From NCBI GenBank assembly GCA_029582165.1, contig CM055876.1, forward strand, positions 17,361,001 to 17,425,000: DNA of 64,000 nt, given 5' to 3'. A program made the translations under genes and the position numbers. A model generated the notes under the pieces. That model made no database searches. It was not told the origin of the DNA and saw nothing but the letters and a program-made list of their open reading frames with translations. The stretch is from Portulaca oleracea. Lineage: Eukaryota; Streptophyta; Magnoliopsida; Caryophyllales; Portulacaceae. Shown piece after piece: positions 12,484 through 24,938 of the stretch (within the stretch, counting starts at the first letter, position 1; the number at the start of each line of letters is the position of its first letter).

Positions 12484-13484
12484 TGATGTATAATGGGATC
12501 AATGGAATCTCATTATACTTAGAAACTGGATCTTTAAAAACCAAGATAAGAATCTTGCTTCTCAAAGTTCTAAAGATCAACTAAAAGGGAATGAAAGAGA
12601 TGGAAAACGTAGAAAGAACAATGAAAGATGATTACTACAGGTTGAATGTTTTGATGGATCAATGATGAATGTATGAATGGATGAAAATGGGATGGAAATT
12701 GATGAATCAACGTGTGAATGAATGAAAGGAACGAATGGATGGATGAATGTAACGAATGGATGGATGAATGTATCTTGTGATTTAAGACTTTGCACGTTTA
12801 ATTAGATGATAGAAACAATAGAAAAGCAAGATAGAATCAAACGAATCAGAAGAAGCTCACTAAGATAGATTTGAATGATAATGGCTTTGAATGATATGTT
12901 TGGCTTTCGAAGAATCTTTGAGGATACAGGAACACCACCTTCAAGAATGCTTCAATCTCTTTCTAACACCACCAAGGACGCCACCCTAGTCTAGAAGAAG
13001 ATGATATGATCGAATCTCCCTCAAGAGAAACGAAAAGACTAGCAAAAGCTAGAGAGAAAACAACATCATGTTGTATTTGATATATGAATGAATGAATGAG
13101 ATTACAAGAGGCCTAAGGGGGTATATATAGTAATCCTAAGCCCCCTTGGACGTGTACAATTCAATAAATTAGGCCCCTTGAGGCTTACATCATCCTTCAA
13201 AAGACTATAACTCCTTCAATACTTGTCCAAACTTCAAGATTCAAAGACCATTGGAAAGTTCTTTCAATGCTCTTTAATATATCTTTGGATGACTTCCTCA
13301 TTAGACGCATGTATCTAGAGTTATGGAGTAAATTACCAAACTGCCCTTGTTGAAACCATTCAAACGAGAGGATACTTGAGTGAATGATGCTCTTTTGCCA
13401 TATAACCGTGTATTAGGCCCCTATGATGCATATTGGATGTCTTCCTTGATGTCCTTGATGTATATGGCCATCAAATATACATCA
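12484..13484 (-). mobile_element. LTR-A5
   Basis: The copy is 1001 bp and nearly identical to LTR-A6. The promoter reads TATATATA in element sense (near 13,120-13,130) rather than TATAAATA; LTR-A6 shares this change and LTR-A4 does not. Confidence 0.85.
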
Positions 13485-15502
13485 TACTCCCCCGGTTGAA
13501 AAAACCTTTGTCCTCAAACTTTGAACATCAACTCTCTTTTGTTCGCCTTCTTCACAAGAGATTTACAAGCTTTCTTCTTAAAGGCTTTGAATCCATCACA
13601 GATTCCTTTAATAAACTTATTCAACTTCTTCCAAAATAACCAAAAGACAGTATTCGACTTTGATTTTCGATACTCCATCATGGATGCAGGAATTCCATGT
13701 AACTCCAAAATTTCAAAGTCTACAATTTGGCCTTCATCATTTAGTATGAAGCGATCCATTCTTGAATGATCACCCGCGACAATAGTCTCTTTTCTTCTTC
13801 GAATCATTGGCACTTCAACCATAAGATTCAAGTGGATATCTCTAGGGTGCACATGAAAGATACGTTTCATTGGAGAAATCAAAATTGGATGGTCGCTTGT
13901 TTTTCTCTCCTCCAAGTTTGCAAGAACAAGACCCTTATTCTCTTCATACCCATGATATTCCTCCTTCATAATCGTCACAATGTTGCTTTCATTCTCCTTA
14001 GGCCGTGTGGTATAAGATGGAAGTGGAGATGTCTCTTGATGCATGATATTCCTTTCAAGCAACTTTGGTCTTTCCAACAAAGTATGACAAGTATCCATAG
14101 AGGTAATATCACACCATAATGAATCTCTACAATTCTTGTAAATGGAAAGACTTACTAAGCTTCTTGGATCCACATGAATGTCTTTGTCATGGCTTAGCCA
14201 TTGTGTTGGGCGTAAATAATTCTCCAAGTTTGACGTGTGGATCATTATTGTAGGGGCGTCAATGTCAACATAAGAGGCACAACTGTCTCCTTCTTTGATC
14301 AATGAACATACTTCTCCTTTGTTGGTATAATGAGAGATCTTGAACTCTCTTTGTTGATGTTCATTCGACACATATACTTCTTTCAAGGCTCTCCTTGCCA
14401 CAAGCAATTCTTCTACATACTCCTCTTCTACTACACTTTCCTCCTCAAATAATTCGTTATTATTCATTTGGTACCCAACCAAACACACTTCTTTCTTGTT
14501 AGGACACTCCAAATCAATGTGACCTAAACTTTGATAATAACAACATCTCCTTTGCCTTTCAACATTAAGACCTAAAGAACTTAATTCACCCAAAGTTTTG
14601 TATGGTTGCCATTCAACAATATGTCTAATATAATCATCAAGACCAATTAGATAACATACCAAAGTTTGTGGCTCGTCCTTTTTAAGGTCACATCTCCAAA
14701 GCAAAGGCTCAAATGCTTTGGTGTACTCCTCTACGCTTCTTGCTCCTAGGATCAACTTTTGTAGCTTATAGTAGCTGTCACGTAGGTAGCTAGGTGGTAA
14801 GAAGTTCTCTTGAAGCTTCTTCTTCATCTTATCCCAAGAACTTACTTTATCCTTTCCTTTGGCTTCTCGCTACTTTTGCAAGTTTTACTGCCAAATGCTT
14901 CCTTTCTTTCGTAACTTTGAGGTAATATACTTGACCTTCTTATCATTATCCATGTCTTTGAGATCAAATACTCTTTCCACGGTTTGCATCCAATCCAAGA
15001 ATACTTCTGGATCATGACTCCCATAGAATTCCGGTATCTCTTCTTTGCAACCAAATCTGTCCTCCTTCCTTGGACATGTACTCCATTCATATTGTGTTTC
15101 ATAATCGACATTATGAAGATTCACCATACGTGGATCAACTTGAATTCGTACTCCTCCCTTTTGAAGGGGTATAAGTTTCTCCAATTGTTTGGTGAGATAA
15201 TCAAGTTGTTGTTTCATTTGTTGCATATCATCTAGTGAATCCATTAGAGAACTCACACACACTATGTAATACCAATCTTTGATACAAAAAGATCACAAGA
15301 AACTCACAAACTTGGGTTTAGTACATGGGGGACGAGAGGGGATGTGTTTTTGGTTCGATTGTGTTTGGGCTATGGATTCTTTGTGGAGCTAATGGTGGAC
15401 GTGTATGTGGGAGATGATGGGGAATGGATTTGTGATGGAAAGATTGCAAAAAGATGGTTCAAGACCTAAGAGAATCAAACTCCTATGCTCTAATACCAAT
15501 TT
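13485..15502 (-). pseudogene. Array A internal region 5, near-identical to region 4
   Basis: The 437-codon frame at 13514-14827 differs from that of region 4 at a single residue that I can see (Cys instead of Phe in MDTCHTLLE). Over the whole 2.0 kb I count about three base differences by eye, including the extra C at about 15,146 that keeps the gag N-terminus (14,885-15,262) in frame up to a nonsense codon. The zinc knuckle carries the same Cys-to-Tyr loss. This pair is the youngest duplication in the array. Confidence 0.85.
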
Positions 15503-16502
15503 TGATGTATAATGGGATCAATGGAATCTCATTATACTTGGAAACTGGATCTTTAAAAACCAAGATAAGAATCTTGCTTCTCAAAGTTCTAAAGATCAAC
15601 TAAAAGGGAATGAAAGAGATGGAAAACGTAGAAAGAACAATGAAAGATGATTACTACAGGTTGAATGTTTTGATGGATCAATGATGAATGTATGAATGGA
15701 TGAAAATGGGATGGAAATTGATGAATCAACGTGTGAATGAATGAAAGGAACGAATGGATGGATGAATGTAACGAATGGATGGATGAATGTATCTTGTGAT
15801 TTAAGACTTTGCACGTTTAATTAGATGATAGAAACAATAGAAAGCAAGATAGAATCAAACGAATCAGAAGAAGCTCACTAAGATAGATTTGAATGATAAT
15901 GGCTTTGAATGATATGTTTGGCTTTCGAAGAATCTTTGAGGATACAGGAACACCACCTTCAAGAATGCTTCAATCTCTTTCTAACACCACCAAGGACGCC
16001 ACCCTAGTCTAGAAGAAGATGATATGATCGAATCTCCCTCAAGAGAAACGAAAAGACTAGCAAAAGCTAGAGAGAAAACAACATCATGTTGTATTTGATA
16101 TATGAATGAATGAATGAGATTACAAGAGGCCTAAGGGGGTATATATAGTAATCCTAAGCCCCCTTGGACGTGTACAATTCAATAAATTAGGCCCCTTGAG
16201 GCTTACATCATCCTTCAAAAGACTATAACTCCTTCAATACTTGTCCAAACTTCAAGATTCAAAGACCATTGGAAAGTTCTTTCAATGCTCTTTAATATAT
16301 CTTTGGATGACTTCCTCATTAGACGCATGTATCTAGAGTTATGGAGTAAATTACCAAACTGCCCTTGTTGAAACCATTCAAACGAGAGGATACTTGAGTG
16401 AATGATGCTCTTTTGCCATATAACCGAGTATTAGGCCCCTATGATGTATATTGGATGTCTTCCTTGATGTCCTTGATGTATATGGCCATCAAATATACAT
16501 CA
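15503..16502 (-). mobile_element. LTR-A6
   Basis: The copy is 1000 bp. It differs from LTR-A5 at only a few positions by eye, for example TTGGAAACTGG near 15,539 and the GTATATTGG context near 16,446. Confidence 0.85.
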
Positions 16503-18506
16503 TACTCCCCCGGTTAAAAAACCTTTGTCCTCAAACTTTGAACATCAACTCTCTTTTGTTCGCCTTCTTCACAAGAGATTTACAAGCTTTCTTCTTAAAG
16601 GCTTTGAATCCATCATAGATTCCTTTACAAAACTTATTCAACTTCTTCCAAAATAACCAAAAGACATTATTGGACTTTGATTTTCGATACTCCATCATGG
16701 ATGCAGGAATTCCATGTAACTCCAAAATTTCAAAGTCTACAATTTGGCCTTCATCATTTAGTATGAAGCGATCCATTCTTGAATGATCACCCGCGACAAT
16801 AGTCTCTTTTCTTCTTCGAATCATTGGCACTTCAACCATAAGATTCAAGTGGATATCTCTAGGGTGCACATGAAAGATACGTTTCATTGGAGAAATCAAA
16901 ATTGGATGGTCGCTTGTTTTTCTCTCCTCCAAGTTTGCAAGAACAAGACCCTTATTCTCTTCATACCCATGATATTCCTCCTTCATAATCGTCACAATGT
17001 TGCTTTCATTCTCCTTAGGCCGTGTGGTATAAGATGGAAGTGGAGATGTCTCTTGATGCATGATATTCCTTTCAAGCAACTTTGGTCTTTCCAACAAAGT
17101 ATGACAAGTATCCATAGAGGTAATATTAAACCATACAGAATCTCTACAATTCTTGTAAATGGAATGACTTACTAAGCTTCTTTGATCCACATGAATGTCT
17201 TTGTCATGGCTTAGCCATTGTGTAGGGCTTGAATAATTCTCCAAGTTTGACGTGTGGATGATTATTGTAGGGGCGTCAATGTCACCATAAGAGGCACAAC
17301 TGTCTCCTTCTTTGATCAATGAACATACTTCTCCTTTGTTGGTATAACGAGAGATCTTGCACTCTCTTTGTTGATGTTCATTCGGCACATATACTTCTTT
17401 CAAGGCTCTCCTTGCCATAAGCAATTGTTCTACATACTCCTCTTCTACTACACTTTCCTCCTCAAATAATTCGTTATTATTCGTTTGGTACCCAACCAAA
17501 GACACTTCTTTCTTGTTAGGACACTCCAAATCAATGTGACCTAAACTTTGGTAATAACAACATCTCCTTTGCCTTTCAACATTAAGAGCTAAAGAACTTA
17601 ATTCACCCAAAGTTTTGTATGGTTGCCATTCAACAATATGTCTAATATAATCATCAAGACCAATTAGATAACATACCAAAGTTTGTGGCTCGTCCTTTTT
17701 AAGGTCACATCTCCAAAGCAAAGGCTCAAATTCTTTGGTGTACTCCTCTACGCTTCTTGCTCCTAGGATCAACTTTTGTAGCTTATAGTAGCTGTCACGT
17801 AGGTAGCTAGGTGGTAAGAAGTTCTCTTGAAGCTTCTTCTTCATCTTATCCCAAGAACTTACTTTATCCTTTCCTTTGGCTTCTCGCTACTTTTGCAAGT
17901 TTTTCTACCAAATGCTTCCTTTCTTTCGTAACTTTGAGGTAATATACTTGACCTTCTTATCATTATCCATGTCTTTGAGATCAAATACTCTTTCCACGGT
18001 TTGCATCCAATCCAAGAATACTTTCGGATCATGACTCCCATAGACTTCCGGTATCTCTTCTTTGCAACCAAATCTGTCCTCCTTCCTTGGACATGTACTC
18101 CATTCATATTATGATTCATACTCGACATCATGAAGATTCACCATACGTGGATCAACTTCAATTCGTACTCCTCCCTTTTGAAGGGGTATAAGTTTCTCCA
18201 ATTGTTTGGTGAGATAATCAAGTTGTTGTTTCATTTGTTGCATATCATCTAGTGAATCCATTAGAGAACTCACACACACTATGTAATACCAATTTTTGAT
18301 ACAAAAAGATCACAAGAAACTCACAAACTTGGGTTTAGTACATGGGGGATGAGAGGGGATGTGTTTTTGGTTCGATTGTGTTTGGGCTATGGATTCTTTG
18401 TGGAGCTAATGGTGGACGTGTATGTGGGAGATGATGGGGAATGGATTTGTGATGGAAAGATTGCAAAAAGATGGAGAATCAAACTCCCAAGCTCTGATAC
18501 CAATTT
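16503..18506 (-). pseudogene. Array A internal region 6, mosaic copy of the 437-codon frame
   Basis: The open frame 16531-17844 has 437 codons and the same layout as regions 4 and 5. From 16,503 to about 17,120 it is almost identical to region 5, including the integrase remnant. From about 17,120 to 17,540 it instead resembles the older units (YVPNEHQQRECKISRYTNKG, and GDIDAPT for VDIDAPT). It then matches region 5 again, including the broken knuckle CCYYQSLGH. The switch points suggest gene conversion or unequal exchange inside the reading frame. The gag N-terminus (17,859-18,260) has nonsense codons. Confidence 0.8.
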
Positions 18507-19493
18507 TGATGTATAATGGGATCAATGGAATCTCATTATACTTAGAAACAAGATCTTTAAAAACGAAGATAAGAATCTTGCTTCTCAAAGTTCTAAAGAT
18601 CAACTAAAAGGGAATAAAAGAAATGGAAAACGCAGAAAGAGCAATGAAAGATGATTACCAAAGGTTGAATGTTTTGATGGATCAATGATGAACGTATGAA
18701 TGGATGAAAATGGGATGGAAATTGATGAATGAACGTGTGAATGAATGAAAGGAACGAATGGATGGATGAATGTAACGGGTTGATGGATGAATGTATCTTG
18801 TGATTTAAGACTTTGAACGTTTGATTAGATGATAGAAACAATAGAAAAGCAAGATAGAATCAAACGAATCAAAAGAAACTCACTAAGATAGATTTGAATG
18901 ATAATGGCTTTGAATGATATGTTTGGCTTTTGAAGAATCTTGGAGGATACAGGCACACCACTTTCAAGAATACTTCAATCTCTTCCTATCACCACCAAGG
19001 ACACCACCCTAGGGTAGAAGAAGATGATATGATCGAATCTCCCTCAAGAGAAACGAAAAGACTACCAAATCCTAGAGAGAAAACAACATCATGTTGTATA
19101 TGATATATGAATGAATGAATGAGATTACAAGAGGCCTAAAGGGGTATTTATAGTAATCCTAAGCCCCCTTGGACGTATACTATTCAAGAAATTAGGCCCC
19201 TTGAGGCTTACATCATCCTACACATTTATTACATCATAAAAACTCTAAAATACAACTCTAGAAAGAAAAGACTATAACTCCTTCAATACTTGTCCAAACT
19301 TCAAGATTCAAAGACCATTGGAAAGCTCTTTTAATGCTCTTCAATCTATCTTTGGATGACTTCCTCATTAGACGCATGTATCTAGAGTTATAGAGTCATA
19401 GAGTGAATGATGCTCCTTTGCCATATAACCGAGTATTAGGCCCCTATGACGTATATTGGATTTCTTCCTTGATTTCCTTGATGTATATGGCCA
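18507..19493 (-). mobile_element. LTR-A7, truncated at the array junction
   Basis: The LTR keeps its CA end at 18,507 in element sense, but it is cut about 13 bp short of its TG end, at the GGCCA near 19,489-19,493. A deletion of about 60 bp near 19,396 joins ATAGAGT to CATAGAGTG. It is the last A-type LTR before the B array. Confidence 0.8.
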
Positions 19494-19522
19494 CTCTAAT
19501 GTTTCCTCCAATTCTAATGTTT
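19494..19522. other. Filler at the A-B array junction
   Basis: About 29 bp fit neither array. They contain two copies of TCTAATGTTTCC (19,495-19,506 and 19,513-19,524), the second overlapping the start of B sequence. The duplicated 12-mer looks like templated filler from end joining. Confidence 0.55.
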
Positions 19523-19566
19523 CCTTTATAAGCTCACGGATTCCAACCTCTATTGGTGTAAGAATG

Positions 19567-20559
19567 TGATGTATAATGAGATCAAGGATGATCACATTAC
19601 ACAACAATATAAGGATCTTTAAACTTGGGGTTGGTTAGATTGATTCTTAAACGAATGAAAAGATGGAAATGGAGTGTAAATGAATGAATAATGGATGATG
19701 GACGAATGAATGGATGGGTGAACAAATGAATGGGGATGTGTTCTGGTTGGTATGGAATAGAATATAGTGAAAATGCAAAGGAAATCAAAAGATTCAAAAG
19801 TATAGATTGAAACTTACAACAAGAATGAATCGTTTGATCGAATGATAAACGGCTTGGGATCTTCTAAGGAGATACAGATTCACCACTCCTAGAATAGAAG
19901 AAGAGATTCAAAGAGACTCCTCTCAAGAAGACTCAAATTCTAATGCAAAGGTTAGAGAGAACAAAGCAAAAGCTTTTGATTTGATTATGTGATATGTGAT
20001 ATGAATTACAAGAGGCCTAAGGGGGGTATTTATAGTAATCCTAAGCCCCCTTGGACGTGTACTAATCAAACAGCTAGGCCCTTGAGGCTTACATCATGCT
20101 TCACATTTATTACATCATAAAAACTCTAAAATACAACTCTAGAATGAAAAGACTATAACTTCTTCAATACTTGTCCGTTTTCCAAGATTCAAAAACCATT
20201 GGAAAGCTCTTTCAACGTACTCCAATCTCTCTTTGGATGACTTCCTCAATAGACGTATGGATCTGGAGTTATAGAGAAAAATATCGAGTTGTACTTAATA
20301 AGGTCCTCTACTGTCGTGAGTGATGATTACTCAATAAAGGACTTTTATCTCCAAGAGTGATTTAAGCTTGTTGATGTCCTCATATATATATGAGAATAAC
20401 TCCATGTAAGCTAGAATACCATAAAGGTCCTTCACGCTTTCTTCCTTGAACTAATAAACCCTTGTAGTTGTTGATACCCAAGGCGACATTTGTAGCTTCT
20501 AGCTGGATTAAGGTCCTCTTAGCTAACCTTGATGTATACAGCTGGGCGATTATACATAA
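19567..20559 (-). mobile_element. LTR-B1
   Basis: The LTR is 993 bp. The outer end reads CATAA where copies B5, B6, B8 and B9 read CATCA. The TATA box (TATAAATA in element sense) is at 20,027-20,034 with arms AAGGGGGG just left and CCCCCTT just right. To its left lie only about 44 bp of B internal sequence before the junction with array A. Confidence 0.85.
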
Positions 20560-21770
20560 TTCTCCCCGGTTGAAAAGGTTTGTCCTCAAACTTAGACAAA
20601 AACTTCTTCTAAGCTCATCCTTCTTTTTATAAGAGATCTTTCCAAAAGTATTGTTCACATCAACTTGCTTTTTCCTCTTGTGTTCCTTGAAGAAATTATA
20701 AACTCTCTTTTTAAATGTTTTGAAATCATCATAGATCCCTTTGATGAACTTTCACTTTCTTCCAAGTTTTCTCATGAATAATCCAATGACATCATTGTGG
20801 TTCAAATCTCGTTTATTCATGGAGAATGTAAAAATCTCATATAACTTCTCAACTTCAAAGTACAGATTCACAAGCTTGTAACTCATGATGAAGACAATAG
20901 TAATATGACGTTCCATCTTTGAAAAATGACCTTCAACGATCATAATATCATCTTCATACAACTCCTTGATATATTCAAGCCCAAGTACTCTTGAATGAAA
21001 TATGTATCTCCTCATTAGAAAACTTCCCTTAGTCAAAGGACTTGCTTCCTCCAAGTGACTTGGTTTTGATGAATGAATCAAGTACGTCATCTCAAAGCAT
21101 AATGATGGCTTGATCTCCTTATCATATGAAACATACACCAATAACATGTATGAATCACGAAGCTTAAGCATGAATCCTCCAAGATAATATTCCTTTTGGT
21201 ACGCCATTAGCATGTAGCTTCTTCTTTTCTCCACTTAGTATTTCACCAAAATAATCCAAGGGACAACTTCCTTGAGATAGGATTTCACCTTTCTCAACTC
21301 CATTTGTAATGAACAAATATGACACAAGAATAGGGAATAAAAGAATATGATGATCTTTAGCATCCTTTAAGAGACATAGTACCTCATATATAGATGCAAG
21401 TATCGACCCTTCTTGACTAGTTCCTTTCTTCCTTTTGTCCAATTGAATTACTCCATTTGAGGAGAGATGTTGAGATAGCACATTCTTGGACGAGAGGTAA
21501 GGACATTTCTCCAAGTACTTCTCTAATTTTCCATGTGGCTTCTCATGCTTCGATAAGGCTAACTCCAAAGGATTTACATACTCCTTTCTACTTCTACTTT
21601 GGATGATGATACTCATTGGAGAGAAACGTTTCCCAAGAGACAAGAGAGAGTGGTATCTTGTTGATGGTGCTTGTCTTTCATCCAAATATGCACAAATGAG
21701 AACAAATGATGGCACAGGATCTTGATCCTTTATAAGCTCACGGATTCCAACCTCTATTGGTGTAAGAATG
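20560..21770 (-). pseudogene. Array B internal region 1: RT, RNase H and integrase remnants
   Basis: In element sense the frame 21811-21164 covers the linker, a short RT C-terminal remnant (SKHEKPHGKLEKYLEKC, equivalent to the segment after the YxDD box in element C) and the start of RNase H (LSQGSCPLDYFGE). A second frame, 21234-20752, covers the RNase H tail (SYDKE, then LGLEYIKELYEDD) joined directly to the integrase core (IVEGHFSKMERH). A Trp codon is replaced by a stop at 20,752-20,754, cutting the Lys-rich tail. The PPT has lost one C (20,560-20,569). None of the catalytic acidic residues of RT or integrase is kept. Confidence 0.78.
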
Positions 21771-22763
21771 TGATGTATAATGAGATCAAGGATGATCACA
21801 ATACACAACAATATAAGGATCTTTAAACTTGGGGTTGGTTAGATTGATTCTTAAACGAATGAAAAGATGGAAATGGATTGTAAATGAATGAATAATGGAT
21901 GATGGACGAATGGATGGATGGGTGAACAAATGAATGGGGATGTGTTCTGGTTGGTATGGAATAGAATAGAATGAAAATGCAATGGAAATCAAAAGATTCA
22001 AAAGTATAGATTGAAACTTACAACAAGAATGAATCGTTTGATCGAATGATAAACGGCTTGGGATCTTCTAAGGAGATACAGATTCACCACTCCTAGAATA
22101 GAAGAAGAGATTCAAAGAGACTCCTCTCAAGAAAACTCAAATTCTAATGCAAAGGTTAGAGAGAACAAAGCAAAAGCTTTTGATTTGATTATGTGATATG
22201 TGATATGAATTACAAGAGGCCTAAGGGGGGTATTTATAGTAATCCTAAGCCCCCTTGGACGTGTACTAATCAAACAGCTAGGCCCTTGAGGTTTACATCA
22301 TGCTTCACATTTATTACATCATAAAAACTCTAAAATACAACTGTAGAAAGAAAAGACTATAACTTCTTCAATACTTGTCCGTTTTCCAAGATTCAAAAAC
22401 CATTGGAAAGCTCTTTCAACGTACTCCAATCTCTCTTTGGATGACTTCCTCAATAGACGTATGGATCTAGAGTTATAGAGAAAAATATCGAGTTGTACTT
22501 AATAAGGTCCTCTACTGCCGTGAGTGATGATTACTCAATAAAGGACTTTTATCTCCAAGAGTGATTTAAGCCTGTTGATGTCCTCATATATATATGAGAA
22601 TAACTCCATGTAAGCTAGAATACCATAAAGTTCCTTCACGCTTTCTTCCTTGAACTAATAAACCCTTGTAGTTGTTGATACCCAAGGCGACATTTGTAGC
22701 TTCTAGCTGGATTAAGGTCCTCTTAGCTAACCTTGATGTATACAGCTGGGCGATTATACATAA
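21771..22763 (-). mobile_element. LTR-B2
   Basis: The LTR is 993 bp with the CATAA variant of the terminal CATCA. It is nearly identical to LTR-B1 by eye. Confidence 0.85.
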
Positions 22764-23945
22764 TTTTCCCCCGGTTGAAAAGGTTTGTCCTCAAACTTAG
22801 ACAAAAACTTCGTCTAAGCTCATCCTTCTTCTTTTAAGAGATCTTTCCAAAAGTATTGTTCACATCAACTTGCTTTTTCCTCTTGTGTTCCTTGAAGAAA
22901 TTATCATAGATCCCTTTGATGAACTTCCACTTTCTTCCAAGTTTTCTCATGAATAATCCAATGACATCATTGTGGTTCAAATCTCGTTTATTCATGGAGA
23001 ATGTAGAAATCTCATATAACTTCTAAACTTCAAAGTATAGATTCACAAGCTTGTAACTCATGATGAAGACAATAGTAATATGACGTTCCATCTTTGAAAA
23101 ATGACCTTCAACGATCATAATATCATCTTCATACAACTCCTTGATATATTCAAGCCCAAGTACTCTTGAATGAAATATGTATCTCCTCGTTAGAAAACTT
23201 CCCTTAGTCAAAGGACTTGCTTCCTCCAAGTGACTTGGTTTTGATGAATGAATCAAGTACGTCATCTCAAAGCATAATGATGGCTTGATCTCCTTATCAT
23301 ATGAAACATACTCCAATAATTTGTATGAATCACGAAGCTTAAGCATGAATCCTCCAAGATAATATTCCTTTTGCTAAGCCATAAGCATGTAGCTTCTTTT
23401 TTTCTCCACTTAGTATTTCACCAAAATAATCCAAGGGACAACTTCCTTGAGATAGGATTTCACCTTTGTCAACTCCATTTGTAATGAACAAATATGACGC
23501 AAGAATAGGGAATAAAAGAATATGATGATCTTTAGCATCCTTTAAGAGACATAGTACCTCATATATAGATGCAATTATGGACCCTACTTGACTAGTTCCT
23601 TTCTTCCTTTTGTCCAATTGAATTACTCCATTTGAGGAGATATGTTGAGATAGCACATTCTTGGACGAGAGGTAAGGACATTTCTCCAAGTTGTTCTCTA
23701 ATTTTCTATGTGGCTTCTCATGCTTCGATAAGGCTAACTCCAAAGGATCGACATACTCCTTTCTACTTCAACTTTGTATGATGATACTCATTGGAGAGAA
23801 ACGTTTCCCAAGAGACAAGAGAGAGTGGTCTCTTGTTGATGGTGCTTGTCTTTCATCCAAATATGCACAAATGAGAACAAATGATGGCTTAGGATCTTGA
23901 TCATTTATAAGCTAACGGATTCCAACCTCTATTGGTGTAAGAATG
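22764..23945 (-). pseudogene. Array B internal region 2
   Basis: The region is about 29 bp shorter than its neighbours because the segment AACTCTCTTTTTAAATG is missing from the integrase tail near 22,902. A nonsense codon at 23,023-23,025 follows NLYFEV in the integrase remnant. The RNase H and integrase piece is 23,023-23,346, and the RT-derived piece is 23,339-23,743. The linker has further stops near 23,770 and 23,905. Confidence 0.78.
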
Positions 23946-24938
23946 TGATGTATAATGATATCAAGGATGATCACATTACACAACAATATAAGGATCTTTA
24001 AACTTGGGGTTGGTTAGATTGATTCTTAAACGAATGAAAAGATGGAAATGGAGTGTAAATGAATGAATAATGGATGATGGACGAATGGATGGATGGGTGA
24101 ACAAATGAATAGGGATGTGTTCTGGTTGGTATGGAATAGAATAGAATGAAAATGCAATGGAAATCAAAAGATTCAAATGTATAGATTGAAACTTACAACA
24201 AGAATGAATCGTTTGATCGAATGATAAACGCCTTGGGATCTTCTAAGGAGATACAGATTCACCACTCCTAGAATAGAAGAAGAGATTCAAAGACACTCCT
24301 CTCAAGAAGACTCAAATTCTAATGCAAAGGTTAGAGAGAACAAAGCAAAAGCTTCTGATTTGATTATGTGATATGTGATATGAATTACAAGAGGCCTAAG
24401 GGGGGTATTTATAGTAATCCTAAGCCCCCTTGGACGTGTTCTAATAAAAAAGCTAGGCCCTTGAGGCTTACATCATGCTTCAGATTTATTACATCATAAA
24501 AACTCTAAAATACAACTCTAGAAAGAAAAGACTATAACTTCTTCAATACTTGTCCGTTTTCCAAGATTCAAAAACCATTGGAAAGCTCTTTCAACGTACT
24601 CCAATCTCTGTTTGGATGACTTCCTCAATAGACGTATGGATCTAGAGTTATAGAGGAAAATATCGAGTTGTACTTAATAAGGTCCTCTACTGCCGTGAGT
24701 GATGATTACTCAATAAAGGACTTTTATCTCCAAGAGTGATTTAAGCTTGTTGATGTCCTCATATATATATGAGAATAACTCCATGTAAGCTAGAATACCA
24801 TAAAGTTCCTTCACGCTTTCTTCCTTGAACTAATAAACCCTTGTAGTTGTTGATACCTAAGGCGACATTTGTAGCTTCTAGCTGGATTAAGGTCCTCTTA
24901 GCTAACCTTGATGTATACAGCTGGGCGATTATACATAA
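23946..24938 (-). mobile_element. LTR-B3
   Basis: The LTR is 993 bp with terminal CATAA. It is the first copy from the left to read CTAATAAAAAAGC instead of CTAATCAAACAGC near 24,440, a variant shared with B4, B5, B7, B8 and B9. Confidence 0.85.

Larger units (their letters stand above)
1..19493 (-). repeat. Array A: tandem chain of gypsy-derived elements sharing LTRs
   Basis: Seven LTRs alternate with six internal regions, all reading on the minus strand. LTR starts lie at 60, 3123, 6340, 9470, 12484, 15503 and 18507, giving periods of 3063, 3217, 3130, 3014, 3019 and 3004 bp. On the minus strand each LTR runs from TG to CA, is preceded by a PPT (CCGGGGGAGTA) and followed after a few bases by a PBS close to TGGTATCAGAGC, the usual initiator tRNA-Met type. 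Each junction occurs once per period, so this is a chain LTR-internal-LTR-internal, not separate insertions with target duplications. RT and RNase H are absent from every unit. The form resembles gag-only non-autonomous LTR elements, but serial LTR sharing points to unequal recombination. Confidence 0.9.

Noticed and set aside
19597..19797. A 66-codon frame (MNLLISFAFSLYSIPYQPEH...) conserved in all B-type LTRs, and an 82-codon His/Ser/Ile-rich frame in all A-type LTRs
   Set aside because: They lie in the low-complexity TTCATTC/CCATCC part of the LTR, and their conservation equals that of the surrounding LTR. Nothing suggests translation beyond possible short upstream frames.
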